From Sphingopyxis sp. 113P3 (lineage in GTDB: Bacteria; Pseudomonadota; Alphaproteobacteria; Sphingomonadales; Sphingomonadaceae), in contig NZ_CP009452.1 in NCBI RefSeq assembly GCF_001278035.1, positions 2,017,501 through 2,081,500 of the forward strand: a DNA stretch of 64,000 bases. Reading direction: 5' to 3'. A program made the position numbers and the translations under genes. Every line of letters starts with the position of its first letter. Position 1 is the stretch's first letter. Under the pieces are notes generated by a model. The model worked only from the letters and a program-made list of their open reading frames with translations. It had not been told where the DNA came from and did not search any database. Positions 54,047-62,265 of this stretch are shown here, piece by piece.

Positions 54047-54432
54047 TCAAGCATTCCTCGCCATCTTCGCGGTAATCTCGTGGAGATGGGCGTGGAGCGC
54101 GCCGCTCAATTCATCGAACTCGGGCCATAGCGTTGTCTGGACGAAGCTGGCCGGGGGCACGGATTATCGCGGTCTGACGGTGCATCCGCGAGTAGCGGAA
54201 CGGCTTGATGCCATATCGTCGGCATAGGGCGATGAAAAGCTGACGAGACCAAGGATCAGGAATTGAGAATTTAAACTCCTCAGCCCGCGCCTGCTTGCTC
54301 GCTGTCTCGAATCTAAGGCGGATACGCTCCGCAGCGCCGCCCGCGGCCGACGTCTCACCCTCCGCCCCGGCGCCAGCATAGAGGGCTTCAATCTTCCGCA
54401 GTTTCGCGGAGCTGCTCTTCCGGCACGGCCAT
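54047..54432 (-). pseudogene. Frameshifted small gene downstream of the 213-aa hypothetical gene
   Basis: Read on the minus strand, ATG at 54432 sits in the TGATG of the preceding stop and gives MAVPEEQLRETAED then a stop. A second frame resumes near 54390 as KIEALYAGAGAEGETS, continuing through FKFSIPDPWSRQLFIALCRR and YGIKPFRYSRMHRQTAIIR. At a run of five C (plus-strand G5 at 54153-54157) the frame must shift again to give ASFVQTTLWPEFDELSGALH and end ITAKMARNA at 54047. The joined product of about 128 residues reads as a real soluble protein, so two frameshifts have broken it. Sequencing error at the homopolymer is possible for the second. Family unknown. Confidence 0.55.
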
Positions 54433-55073
54433 CAATGCACCGTCGGCTTCTCGGTGAAGACGCTCTCCATCATCCCGAGGCGAGCGCGGGTGCAGGATAA
54501 TACAGCTTCATGAATCTCGGCCTCCATGACCCGCGTCATCTGACGCAAGAGCCTGACGCTTGTTTCAATCTTTGGTCGAGCGCCCAGATGCGGGTTCTGC
54601 GAAAAGAGTTCGCAGATCCCCGCCATCATGGCGCGCATCTCGGCAAGCCGCTCAACGGCCTCGTGCGCCCGCTCGGGCAGTTCGATGACATCCTCCCCAT
54701 TGAAAAGTCCCTCGATGAACCCGTCCAGTTCCTGGAGACGAACAAGGCCATATCGTCCCAGATCTTCGGCAGTTTCCACAGTCATACGGGTCAATCGAAA
54801 TGGCTGACTGCGTTTCTGATGCCGGGTGAGGTCGTTCCACAAGCCGCGCAGCAGGATGCCAAGCAGCTCGTTGACGGCATCGATATTATCGAAGGTCGGC
54901 AATTCGCCGTCCCACAGATCCTCGACGATCTGTACCGGCGAGACCCATACAACGGGGGTCGCGATACTGCCCAGGAACCGCGTGCGCACCTCGTGGAATG
55001 GCACCGGGCACGCATGTTTTTCCAGCAATACCTGCACGGTCTTGGCGCTCGGCCTCTTGGTCGCTTGTTTCAT
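54432..55073 (-). CDS. Hypothetical protein, 213 aa
   Basis: A 213-residue soluble, mostly helical protein. I do not recognise a named family; the segment LQELDGFIEGLFNGEDVIEL has a faint resemblance to the UPF0149/YecA type, not enough to call. Other features are a basic start (MKQATKRPSAKTVQVLLEKH), WVSPVQIVEDLWDGELPTFD, ELLGILLRGLWNDLTRHQKR and an acidic end. Start ATG at 55073 has GGGGGTGG just upstream and gives a normal N-terminus; the frame runs to 55136. A frameshifted small gene follows, overlapping the stop by one base, so the two were once a coupled pair. The patch between folP and the NtrC-like gene appears accessory. Confidence 0.7.
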   Translation of the reverse strand: MKQATKRPSAKTVQVLLEKHACPVPFHEVRTRFLGSIATPVVWVSPVQIVEDLWDGELPTFDNIDAVNELLGILLRGLWNDLTRHQKRSQPFRLTRMTVETAEDLGRYGLVRLQELDGFIEGLFNGEDVIELPERAHEAVERLAEMRAMMAGICELFSQNPHLGARPKIETSVRLLRQMTRVMEAEIHEAVLSCTRARLGMMESVFTEKPTVH

Positions 55074-55136
55074 ATACCACCCCCGCGAAGAAATGATGAC
55101 CGCTTGTACGGTGACCGGACGGCGACAGCCTATCAA

Positions 55137-55444
55137 TAATAGTGAAGCAGGGACGGCGGCAAGGGGCAGGCCCGAATCGCCGTGGCAACGAGTATGAAAA
55201 TTGCCGTGCGATCGTCTTCAGCCGCCGAAATACATATGCGACAAACGATAATGGCCCCAAGGGTGGGGGACAATCCGGACCGCGATCGCGGGACAGCCTG
55301 ATTTGTGTCGGATTCTGGTCTGCCTCGCCGCCGCTGGATCATATTGCCGCGGCGAGCGATCAGGGCGGCGGCTTTTACGCCGGATGCTCCTTATGAGGCC
55401 AGCGCAGCTCGACTTCTCCGCTTGCGGCGCAAAGCCTTGCGATT
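55137..55444. other. Gap without recognisable gene
   Basis: About 300 bp between the hypothetical gene and the NtrC-family gene. Plus-strand frames here (such as 55142-55396) lack a ribosome-binding site and any family pattern. A GANTC site (GATTC) is present near 55311. I see no tRNA, repeat array or clear terminator. Confidence 0.4.
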
Positions 55445-56878
55445 TCAAGCCGCAGTATCGATGCCCAGATCGCTCAATTTGCGATAGAGGGTCGAGCGGC
55501 CGATGCCGAGGCGCCGTGCAACCTCGCTCATGCGACCGCGGTAATGGCCAATGGCGAGGCGGATCACGTCGGCCTCAATCTCTTCGAGCGGGCGCAGATT
55601 TCCGTCGGGAAGATAGAGAGTGACGCCGATCGCTTCGCCGTTGATCGCGATTTCTCCCTGTCCGTTTGCTCCGCTCCCGCCGAGCGCCGCCTCGATTGCG
55701 GCAAAATCGGCGCTCGTGAGCACATCGGTCTTGCTCGCGACCGCGGCGCGGAACAGCACGTCTTGAAGCTGGCGGACATTGCCCGGCCAGGCGTAAGCTG
55801 CAAGCAGGCGGAGCGCATCGTCGGTGACGCCGATCGGCCCCATCCCCGGGAGGCCGCTGATCCGCGCGAGCAAGTGACGGGTGAGCGGACCGACGTCGCC
55901 GCGGCGTTCGCTCAACGAAGGCAGGGTAAGCTGGGCGCTCGACAGCGCGTAGAACAGGTCCTCGCGAAAATGCCCGGCCTCGATCAGCTTGTCGAGCGGA
56001 CTCGCGCTGGTCGAGATGATCCGCACATCGACGCTCTGGCGGATCGTGCCGCCGATCATCTGCACCTCGCCGGTATTGAGGAATTCGACAAGCTTGGCCT
56101 GCGTCTCAAGCGGGATGCATTCGACATGGTCGATGATGATGCTTCCGCCATCGGCCTGGACAAGGCGGCCGATCTGGCGGTCGAAGGCGCCTGGAAAAGC
56201 GCCGCGCTCGTGGCCGAAGAGGCCCGATCCGATGAGCCCCGGCGACACTGCCGAGCAGTCGACCATGACAAGCTGCCCGCGCGCCCGCGGGCTCGCGCTG
56301 TGGATGGCGCGCGCGAAGACTTCCTTGCCGGTGCCGGGCTTGCCGTTGATCATCACGGGCACGCGCGCGCGGGCCGCCTTGGCGGCGATCGCAAGCGCGC
56401 TGCGGAAACTCGGGCTCGATCCGATGATTTCCTCAAAGGCGAGCGGCGCGCGCAGCTTTTCGGTGAGCGGACGAAGCTCGCCCTGCGGACCGGCGGTCGA
56501 GGCGACGCGATCGAGGGCGCCGAGCAAGCGATCGGGAGCTATGGGCTTCTGGACGAAATCGCTCGCGCCGGCGCGCATGGCGCTGACGGCAACCTCGACC
56601 CCGTTGCGCATGGTGATGACAATGAGCGGCAGGGCGGGGCGCCAGCGCCGGAGCTCCGCGACGAATTCGGGAATGGCAATGCCCGGCGCGCCCTGGTCGA
56701 CGAGGACGGCGTCGAGCGCCAGGCCCTCCTGCGTGCCGAGCTTGGCAAGAGCCGTGTCGGTGTCGGCCGCGACCGTGCTGCGCCAGCCGCCGCGCGAAAC
56801 CAGCGCCGACAAGAAGCGCTGCTGCGCCGGTTCGCTGTCGACGATCATCACCGTTCGTGTGTCGCGCGCGCTTGCCAT
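55445..56878 (-). CDS. NtrC-family response regulator with a degenerate sigma-54 AAA+ core
   Basis: A 477-residue regulator: receiver domain (Asp14, phospho-acceptor Asp61 in VLVDQGAPG, Lys111 in FVQKPI), AAA+ domain (about 150-370) and a C-terminal Fis-type helix-turn-helix (MSEVARRLGIGRSTLYRKL). Walker A (GKPGTGKE, about 179-186) is intact and sensor-II Arg is in PGNVRQLQDVL. But the sigma-54 loop reads GAFPGA (226-231) instead of GAFTGA, Walker B reads IIIDHVE with His251 in place of Glu, and the arginine-finger segment reads FREDLFYALSS with Ala for the second Arg. It is thus unlikely to open sigma-54 complexes and may act as a DNA-binding regulator for RNA polymerase with another sigma factor. 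It is divergent from the pnt operon. Confidence 0.88.
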   Translation of the reverse strand: MASARDTRTVMIVDSEPAQQRFLSALVSRGGWRSTVAADTDTALAKLGTQEGLALDAVLVDQGAPGIAIPEFVAELRRWRPALPLIVITMRNGVEVAVSAMRAGASDFVQKPIAPDRLLGALDRVASTAGPQGELRPLTEKLRAPLAFEEIIGSSPSFRSALAIAAKAARARVPVMINGKPGTGKEVFARAIHSASPRARGQLVMVDCSAVSPGLIGSGLFGHERGAFPGAFDRQIGRLVQADGGSIIIDHVECIPLETQAKLVEFLNTGEVQMIGGTIRQSVDVRIISTSASPLDKLIEAGHFREDLFYALSSAQLTLPSLSERRGDVGPLTRHLLARISGLPGMGPIGVTDDALRLLAAYAWPGNVRQLQDVLFRAAVASKTDVLTSADFAAIEAALGGSGANGQGEIAINGEAIGVTLYLPDGNLRPLEEIEADVIRLAIGHYRGRMSEVARRLGIGRSTLYRKLSDLGIDTAA

Positions 56879-57092
56879 CGCTCTTGCTTTCCGCCCCTTC
56901 GTTGGCCTGGTCAGGCCGTTGTTCCGCTCTCTTCGCCTGCTTTAGGCAAGAGGGGTAAAAGGGCGATTAAGGCCTCGCTGCTTTCGTGGCGGGGCTTGAG
57001 GATAGCAGAAGGCGTAGCTAAGACCTGCGCGAATCCAGAATCGACCCGCGCGTGCGGCGTGCGCGAAGCGAGCAATATAAGGGGAAGAGCCA

Positions 57093-57218
57093 ATGTCGTC
57101 CGAACAGGATATCAAAGCAGCACAGGAAACCTATTCGGGCTTCCTCAGCCTGTTCAAGGTAGGGGCGATCATCACGGTGCTCGTGACCGCCTTCGTCGTT
57201 CTTCTGCTCGCGTCCTGA
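57093..57218 (+). CDS. Aa3-type cytochrome c oxidase subunit IV, small bacterial form
   Basis: A 41-residue protein too short for most gene callers: MSSEQDIKAAQETYSGFLSL then one membrane helix VGAIITVLVTAFVVLLLA. The E-x-Y-x-G-F-x-x-L-F-K start followed by a single helix is the pattern of the small alphaproteobacterial cytochrome aa3 subunit IV. It lies in the aa3 oxidase complex. GGGGAAGAG at 57080-57089 precedes the ATG. In sphingomonads the gene typically sits immediately upstream of pntAA, as here (10 bp gap), although the other cox genes are elsewhere. Confidence 0.85.
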   Translation: MSSEQDIKAAQETYSGFLSLFKVGAIITVLVTAFVVLLLAS

Positions 57219-57228
57219 CCGGCCCGGC

Positions 57229-58350
57229 ATGCGCATCGCCGTCCTGAAGGAACTCGCCGCTGGCGAGACCCGTGTCGCTGCGACCCCCGAAACCGTCAAG
57301 AAGTTCATTGGCCTTGGCGCCAATGTTGCCGTCGAGGCAGGCGCGGGCGAGCAAGCCTCGATCTCAGATGCCGACTATGCAGCCGCGGGCGCCAGCGTCG
57401 GCAGCCGCGCCGAGACGCTGAAGGGGGCAAACATCATCCTCGGCGTGCAGGGGCCGGATCCTGCGACACTGTCGGGCTTCGCCGAGGGCGCGTGGCTCGC
57501 TGCCGGGCTCAATCCCTTTGGTGAGCGCGCGCGCGTCGATGATTATGCAAGGCTCGGGATCGAGGCGCTGGCGATGGAGTTCATGCCGCGTATCACCCGC
57601 GCGCAGTCGATGGACATCCTCTCGAGTCAGGCGAATCTCGCGGGCTACAAGGCGGTGCTGATCGCCGCGAATGCCTATGGCCGCGCCTTTCCGATGATGA
57701 TGACCGCGGCGGGCACGGTGAGCGCCGCCAAGGCCTTCATCATGGGTGTGGGCGTGGCTGGCCTGCAGGCGATTGCCACGGCGCGCCGCCTCGGGGCGCA
57801 GGTCAGCGCGACCGACGTGCGCGCCGCGACCAAGGAACAGATCCTCAGCCTCGGTGCCAAGCCGATCTTCGTCGAGAGCGTCGCCGGGATCGAGGGCGAG
57901 GGCGCGGGCGGCTACGCCACCGAAATGTCCGACGAATATAAGGCGGCGCAGGCTGAACTTGTGTCTTCGCATATCGCCAAGCAGGACATCGTCATCACCA
58001 CCGCGCTCATCCCCGGACGTCCGGCGCCGCGGCTGATTTCGGACGCGCAGATTGCGACCATGCGCTCGGGCAGCGTGATTGTCGACATGGCCGCCGAGAG
58101 CGGCGGCAACGTCGAGGGATCGGCCCCGGGTGAGACGAAGCGCATTCACGGCGTCACCGTGATTGGGGCCAAGAATATTGCGGCGCTCATGCCTGCCGAT
58201 ACAAGCGCGCTGTTCAGCCGCAACCTCTTCAATTTCCTGTCCGCCTTCTGGGACAAGGAAGCAGGAAGGCCTCTCCTCGACGAGGAAATAGGAAATGCGG
58301 TCCGCCTCACCCAGGGCGGCAAGGTCGTCAACGAGCGATTGCTCGGATAG
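57229..58350 (+). CDS. pntAA: NAD(P) transhydrogenase subunit alpha, part 1
   Basis: A 373-residue soluble dI component. It begins MRIAVLKELAAGETRVAATP (alanine dehydrogenase/PNT N-domain), and has the NAD site IMGVGVAGLQAIATARRLGA (Rossmann GxGxxG, about 168-187) and the MSDEYKAAQ and ALIPGRPAPRLIS blocks. The proton-pumping transhydrogenase couples hydride transfer NADH to NADP+ with the proton gradient. The alpha chain is split here into soluble (this) and membrane (next) parts, as in Rhodospirillum. Part of a tight four-gene run. Confidence 0.95.
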   Translation: MRIAVLKELAAGETRVAATPETVKKFIGLGANVAVEAGAGEQASISDADYAAAGASVGSRAETLKGANIILGVQGPDPATLSGFAEGAWLAAGLNPFGERARVDDYARLGIEALAMEFMPRITRAQSMDILSSQANLAGYKAVLIAANAYGRAFPMMMTAAGTVSAAKAFIMGVGVAGLQAIATARRLGAQVSATDVRAATKEQILSLGAKPIFVESVAGIEGEGAGGYATEMSDEYKAAQAELVSSHIAKQDIVITTALIPGRPAPRLISDAQIATMRSGSVIVDMAAESGGNVEGSAPGETKRIHGVTVIGAKNIAALMPADTSALFSRNLFNFLSAFWDKEAGRPLLDEEIGNAVRLTQGGKVVNERLLG

Positions 58351-58371
58351 GCAGAAATCGGGAGATATATC

Positions 58372-58653
58372 ATGGATTTTATTGCGATTTTCTCGATTTT
58401 TGTCCTCGCCTGCTTCGTCGGCTATTTCGTCGTCTGGTCAGTGACGCCGGCGCTGCACACGCCGCTGATGAGCGTGACCAATGCGATATCCTCGGTGATT
58501 ATCGTGGGCGCGCTGATCGCGAGCGCTGCGGCGGGATCGCCGCTCTCGAAATGGCTCGGCCTCGCCGCCGTCGTGATGGCAAGCGTCAATATTTTCGGCG
58601 GCTTCGCAGTCACCGAACGCATGCTCGCCATGTACAAGAAAAAAGAGCGCTAA
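58372..58653 (+). CDS. pntAB: NAD(P) transhydrogenase subunit alpha, membrane part
   Basis: A 93-residue membrane subunit with three helices: FIAIFSIFVLACFVGYFVVW, SVTNAISSVIIVGALIASAA and LAAVVMASVNIFGGFAVTERM. The PNT membrane motif TPLMSVTNAISS is present. It forms half of the proton channel with PntB. ATG at 58372 is 21 bp after pntAA. It corresponds to the C-terminal part of the single-chain PntA of enterics. Confidence 0.95.
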   Translation: MDFIAIFSIFVLACFVGYFVVWSVTPALHTPLMSVTNAISSVIIVGALIASAAAGSPLSKWLGLAAVVMASVNIFGGFAVTERMLAMYKKKER

Positions 58654-58717
58654 GGCGCTGATAATCTGAAAATTTTGACGAGCTGCTGAGGCGCGCTCTA
58701 CAGGGGAAGAGTTTCAC

Positions 58718-60142
58718 ATGCACGACGTCGCACCGATCAATCCCTGGGTGGCTCTGGCCTATCTTGTCGCCGGGGTTTTCTTCATCCTTGCGCTGCGCGG
58801 CCTGTCGTCGCCCGCATCGTCGCGCCGCGGCAACCGTTTCGGCATGGCGGGCATGGCGATCGCGGTCGTCACCACGCTGCTGACCCACGAGCTCGCCAAC
58901 CCCATCGAGGTGATCGGTGCGATCGGCATCGGCGCGGTCATCGGTATCGTGATGGCGCGCCGCATCGCGATGACGGCGATGCCGCAGCTTGTCGCAGCTT
59001 TCCACAGCCTCGTCGGCCTCGCCGCGGTTGCCGTGGCAGCCGCCGCCTATCTCAACCCCGGTGCTTTCGGCATCGCTGATGAAGCGGGGCAGATCTTCAC
59101 CGTCAGCCGCATCGAGATGGGGCTCGGTATCGCGATCGGCGCGATCACCTTTTCAGGCTCGGTGATCGCCTTCCTGAAACTCAACGGCAATATGTCGGGC
59201 GCGCCGATCCTCCTGCCGCTGCGCCACGTCATCAACCTCGGAACGCTCGCTGCAATCCTGGGTCTCATCGGCTATTTCCTCACCGATCAGTCGCCCGCTG
59301 TCTTCTGGACGATTACCGCGCTCAGCTTCCTGATCGGCTTCCTGCTCATCATCCCCATTGGCGGCGCTGACATGCCGGTTGTCGTCTCGATGCTCAACAG
59401 CTATTCGGGCTGGGCCGCCGCGGCGATGGGCTTCACGCTTCACAACACTGCGATGATCATCACCGGCGCGCTCGTCGGCTCGTCGGGTGCGATCCTCTCC
59501 TACATCATGTGCCGCGCGATGAACCGCAGCTTCCTCAGCGTCATCGCGGGCGGCTTCGGCGCCGACGCGAGCGCCGGGGCAGCCGGGGCGAAGGAGCAGC
59601 GGCCGTGGAAGCCGGGGAGCGCTGACGATGCCGCCTTCCTCATGAGCCAGGCGGAAAATGTCATCATCGTGCCAGGCTATGGCATGGCGGTTGCGCAGGC
59701 CCAGCACGCGCTGCGCGAGATGGCGGATATTCTCAAGAAGGAAGGCGTCAACGTCAAATATGCGATCCACCCGGTTGCAGGGCGGATGCCCGGCCATATG
59801 AACGTGCTGCTTGCCGAGGCGAATGTCCCCTATGACGAGGTTTTCGAACTGGAGGACATCAATGGCGAGTTTGCGCAGGCCGACGTCGCCTTTGTCATCG
59901 GCGCGAATGACGTGACCAATCCGGCCGCCAAGACCGATAAATCATCGCCGATCTACGGTATGCCCGTGCTTGATGTCGAAAAGGCGAAGACCGTCTTGTT
60001 CGTCAAGCGCTCGATGGGGGGGGTCGGCTATGCCGGGGTCGACAACGATGTCTTTTACATGGACCAGACGATGATGCTCCTTGGCGATGCGAAGAAAATG
60101 GCCGACGACATCGTCAAGGCGCTGAACGGCGGCGGGCACTGA
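58718..60142 (+). CDS. pntB: NAD(P) transhydrogenase subunit beta
   Basis: A 474-residue subunit: nine membrane helices in the first 285 residues, then the NADP(H)-binding dIII domain (about 300-474) with IIVPGYGMAVAQAQHALREM, IHPVAGRMPGHMNVLLAEA, DVAFVIGANDVTNPAAK and KRSMGGVGYAGVDNDVFY, all typical. It completes the proton-translocating transhydrogenase. The start MHDVAPINPWVALAYLV at 58718 is preceded by AGGGGAAGAG. It lies 64 bp after pntAB. Confidence 0.96.
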   Translation: MHDVAPINPWVALAYLVAGVFFILALRGLSSPASSRRGNRFGMAGMAIAVVTTLLTHELANPIEVIGAIGIGAVIGIVMARRIAMTAMPQLVAAFHSLVGLAAVAVAAAAYLNPGAFGIADEAGQIFTVSRIEMGLGIAIGAITFSGSVIAFLKLNGNMSGAPILLPLRHVINLGTLAAILGLIGYFLTDQSPAVFWTITALSFLIGFLLIIPIGGADMPVVVSMLNSYSGWAAAAMGFTLHNTAMIITGALVGSSGAILSYIMCRAMNRSFLSVIAGGFGADASAGAAGAKEQRPWKPGSADDAAFLMSQAENVIIVPGYGMAVAQAQHALREMADILKKEGVNVKYAIHPVAGRMPGHMNVLLAEANVPYDEVFELEDINGEFAQADVAFVIGANDVTNPAAKTDKSSPIYGMPVLDVEKAKTVLFVKRSMGGVGYAGVDNDVFYMDQTMMLLGDAKKMADDIVKALNGGGH

Positions 60143-60253
60143 GAGGTCATCGGCGAACCGGTCGCCCGGGCATGTCAAAGCGACGTTCGTGCCACTGAGG
60201 CAAGGTAATTGGAAAGCTCGACAAGGCCCGGGCGAACGGAGTTTGGGAACGAA

Positions 60254-60952
60254 ATGCGCAAGATCGGCCTCATCGGCGGCATCAGCTGGGCCTCGACCGA
60301 GATTTATTATCGCCACCTCAACAAGGGGGTGCAGAAGCGGATCGGGACAGGATGCTCGGCCCCGATCCTGCTTGAAAGCCTCAATTATTGCGACCTGTCG
60401 CGGCTGAACACGCCCGAAGAGTGGGCGCATGCCAGGAATGCGCTGATCCAATCGGCAAAGCGGCTCGAGGATGCGGGCGCGACGGCGCTGATGATCGCAG
60501 CGAACTCGATGCACAAGGTGGCGGAAGATGTCGCGGCAGCCATCTCGATCCCGCTCCTCCACATCGTCGACGAAACCGGCGAGAAGATGCGCGCAGACGG
60601 CGTCAAGTCAGCCGCGGTCATCGGCACGCGCAATGTGATGACCGAAGCCTGGTATCGCCAGCGCCTCGTGCGTTACGGGCTGACGCTTGCTCCTTATGAC
60701 GGGAGCCGCGCGGAGGACGTCGATCGCATCGTCTACGACGAGCTGATGCAGGGCAAGGTGACCGAGGATTCGCGCCGCACCATGCGCACCTTCATCACCG
60801 ATATCGCCAAGCAGGATGTCGAGGCGCTGGTGCTTGCCTGCACCGAACTCGTCATGCTCGTCGATCCCGATGCCAATGTGCTGCCCATCTATGACACAGC
60901 GCGGATCCACGTCGCCGCCGGGGTCGACTGGATCTTGGGCGACGCGCCCTAG
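60254..60952 (+). CDS. Aspartate/glutamate racemase family protein
   Basis: A 232-residue protein of the Asp/Glu racemase (YgeA-like) superfamily. It starts MRKIGLIGGISWASTEIYYR, where the family has GGMSWEST. The second catalytic cysteine is in VLACTELVMLV, but the first catalytic position reads IAANSMHKVAE, with Ala where Asp racemases have Cys (and YgeA has Thr). So a standard two-base racemase is unlikely; another chemistry is possible. ATG at 60254 is used because the upstream frame (60209) overlaps little and lacks family residues. It stands alone after pntB. Confidence 0.85.
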   Translation: MRKIGLIGGISWASTEIYYRHLNKGVQKRIGTGCSAPILLESLNYCDLSRLNTPEEWAHARNALIQSAKRLEDAGATALMIAANSMHKVAEDVAAAISIPLLHIVDETGEKMRADGVKSAAVIGTRNVMTEAWYRQRLVRYGLTLAPYDGSRAEDVDRIVYDELMQGKVTEDSRRTMRTFITDIAKQDVEALVLACTELVMLVDPDANVLPIYDTARIHVAAGVDWILGDAP

Positions 60953-61062
60953 GCGCTTCTCCCCGCGCATTCCCCGGGCGAGCTGATCTACATCGCTGTA
61001 AGCAAGGCCTTGGCATCTCTCGCGGCTTGCCGCATGCTGCGAAAAAAGCAGGGAGAGATTAG

Positions 61063-62265
61063 ATGCAAGTCCACTGGGTTTCATTCATCGCCGCGCTCGC
61101 CGTTGCGGCCAGCCCCGCCGCTGCGAAGACGATCAGCGTCGCCGCGGGCGCCCCCGATGCGAACGAGAAACTGCAAGAAGCGTTGATCCTCGCCGAGCCT
61201 GGCGACGTCGTCGAACTGGGCGCAGGCACCTGGACGCTCACCGACGGCCTCTCGCTCGATGTCGACAATGTCACATTGCGCGGCGCAGGCACCAAGGATG
61301 GCGAGGGCACGATCCTTGATTTTTCGGGCCAGCAGGGTGCGGGCGAGGGGCTGCTCGTCACGTCGGACGACGTCTATCTCACCAATTTCGCGGTCCTCAA
61401 CACCAAAGGCGATGGCATCAAGTCGAAGGGTGCCGACCGTATCGTCTACCATCAACTGCGCGTCGAATGGACCGCGGGGCCGAAGCAGACCAACGGCGCC
61501 TACGGCATCTATCCGGTCGAGAGTAGCGACGTTCTGATCGACAGCGTCTATGTTCGCGGCGCGTCCGACGCGGGCATCTATGTCGGCCAGTCAAGGAATA
61601 TCGTCGTGCGCGATTCGATCGCGATGGAGAATGTCGCGGGGATCGAGATCGAGAATTGCTACGACGCCGACGTCCACGACAATATCGCGACGAAGAATAC
61701 GGGCGGGATCCTGGTTTTCGATCTGCCGAGCCTGCCGCAGCAGGGCGGCCATAATGTCCGCGTCTTCGACAATGTGGTGAGCGACAACAGCACGCCGAAC
61801 TTTGCGCCCAAGGGCAATATCGTCGCGAGCGTGCCGACCGGAACTGGCGTGCTGGTCATGGCGAACAGCCGCGTCGAGGTTTTCGGCAATCTGCTTGCCG
61901 ACAATGGCACGGCGAATGTGATGATCGTCGGCTACCGCTATCCTTATGAGGACGAAAAATATCAGCCGCTGCCGAAAGATATCGCGGTCTGGGGCAATCA
62001 GCACGGAAATGCGGGCTTTGCGCCGGCCTTTCCGGGCGGGGCCGAGATCGCCTCCGCCATGGGCGGCCATATACCGCCGGTGCTGTGGGACGGCGCCGGG
62101 AGCGCGATTGTCAATGATGAGGTCGCCGTGCTGTCGCTCAACCTTCCCGACGTCGGCACGCCGCAGAGCGAAGCGAAGCCGTCGCCTGCCGACCTCAAGG
62201 GCGAAACGTCCGAGCCGCTCGCTGGCGTCACCTTGCCCGCGACCATGGAGGCGCGCGTCCAGTGA
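61063..62265 (+). CDS. Secreted parallel beta-helix protein (TIGR03805-type)
   Basis: A 400-residue exported protein: signal MQVHWVSFIAALAVAASPAAA, then a right-handed parallel beta-helix with repeats such as VDNVTLRGAGTKDGEGTILD, SDDVYLTNFAVLNTKGDGIK, RNIVVRDSIAMENVAGIEIE and DADVHDNIATKNTGGILVF. The C-terminal 80 residues are Pro/Gly-rich. It matches the family found next to SO2930-type diheme cytochromes, and that gene follows directly (4-bp overlap). Beta-helix proteins often bind or cleave polysaccharides; no catalytic motif is identified. Confidence 0.85.
   Translation: MQVHWVSFIAALAVAASPAAAKTISVAAGAPDANEKLQEALILAEPGDVVELGAGTWTLTDGLSLDVDNVTLRGAGTKDGEGTILDFSGQQGAGEGLLVTSDDVYLTNFAVLNTKGDGIKSKGADRIVYHQLRVEWTAGPKQTNGAYGIYPVESSDVLIDSVYVRGASDAGIYVGQSRNIVVRDSIAMENVAGIEIENCYDADVHDNIATKNTGGILVFDLPSLPQQGGHNVRVFDNVVSDNSTPNFAPKGNIVASVPTGTGVLVMANSRVEVFGNLLADNGTANVMIVGYRYPYEDEKYQPLPKDIAVWGNQHGNAGFAPAFPGGAEIASAMGGHIPPVLWDGAGSAIVNDEVAVLSLNLPDVGTPQSEAKPSPADLKGETSEPLAGVTLPATMEARVQ

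Noticed and set aside
55544..57247. 567-codon plus-strand frame opposite the NtrC-like regulator
   Set aside because: Antisense shadow; residues are Asp/Arg/Ala-biased and it overlaps the real cox IV gene in another frame.
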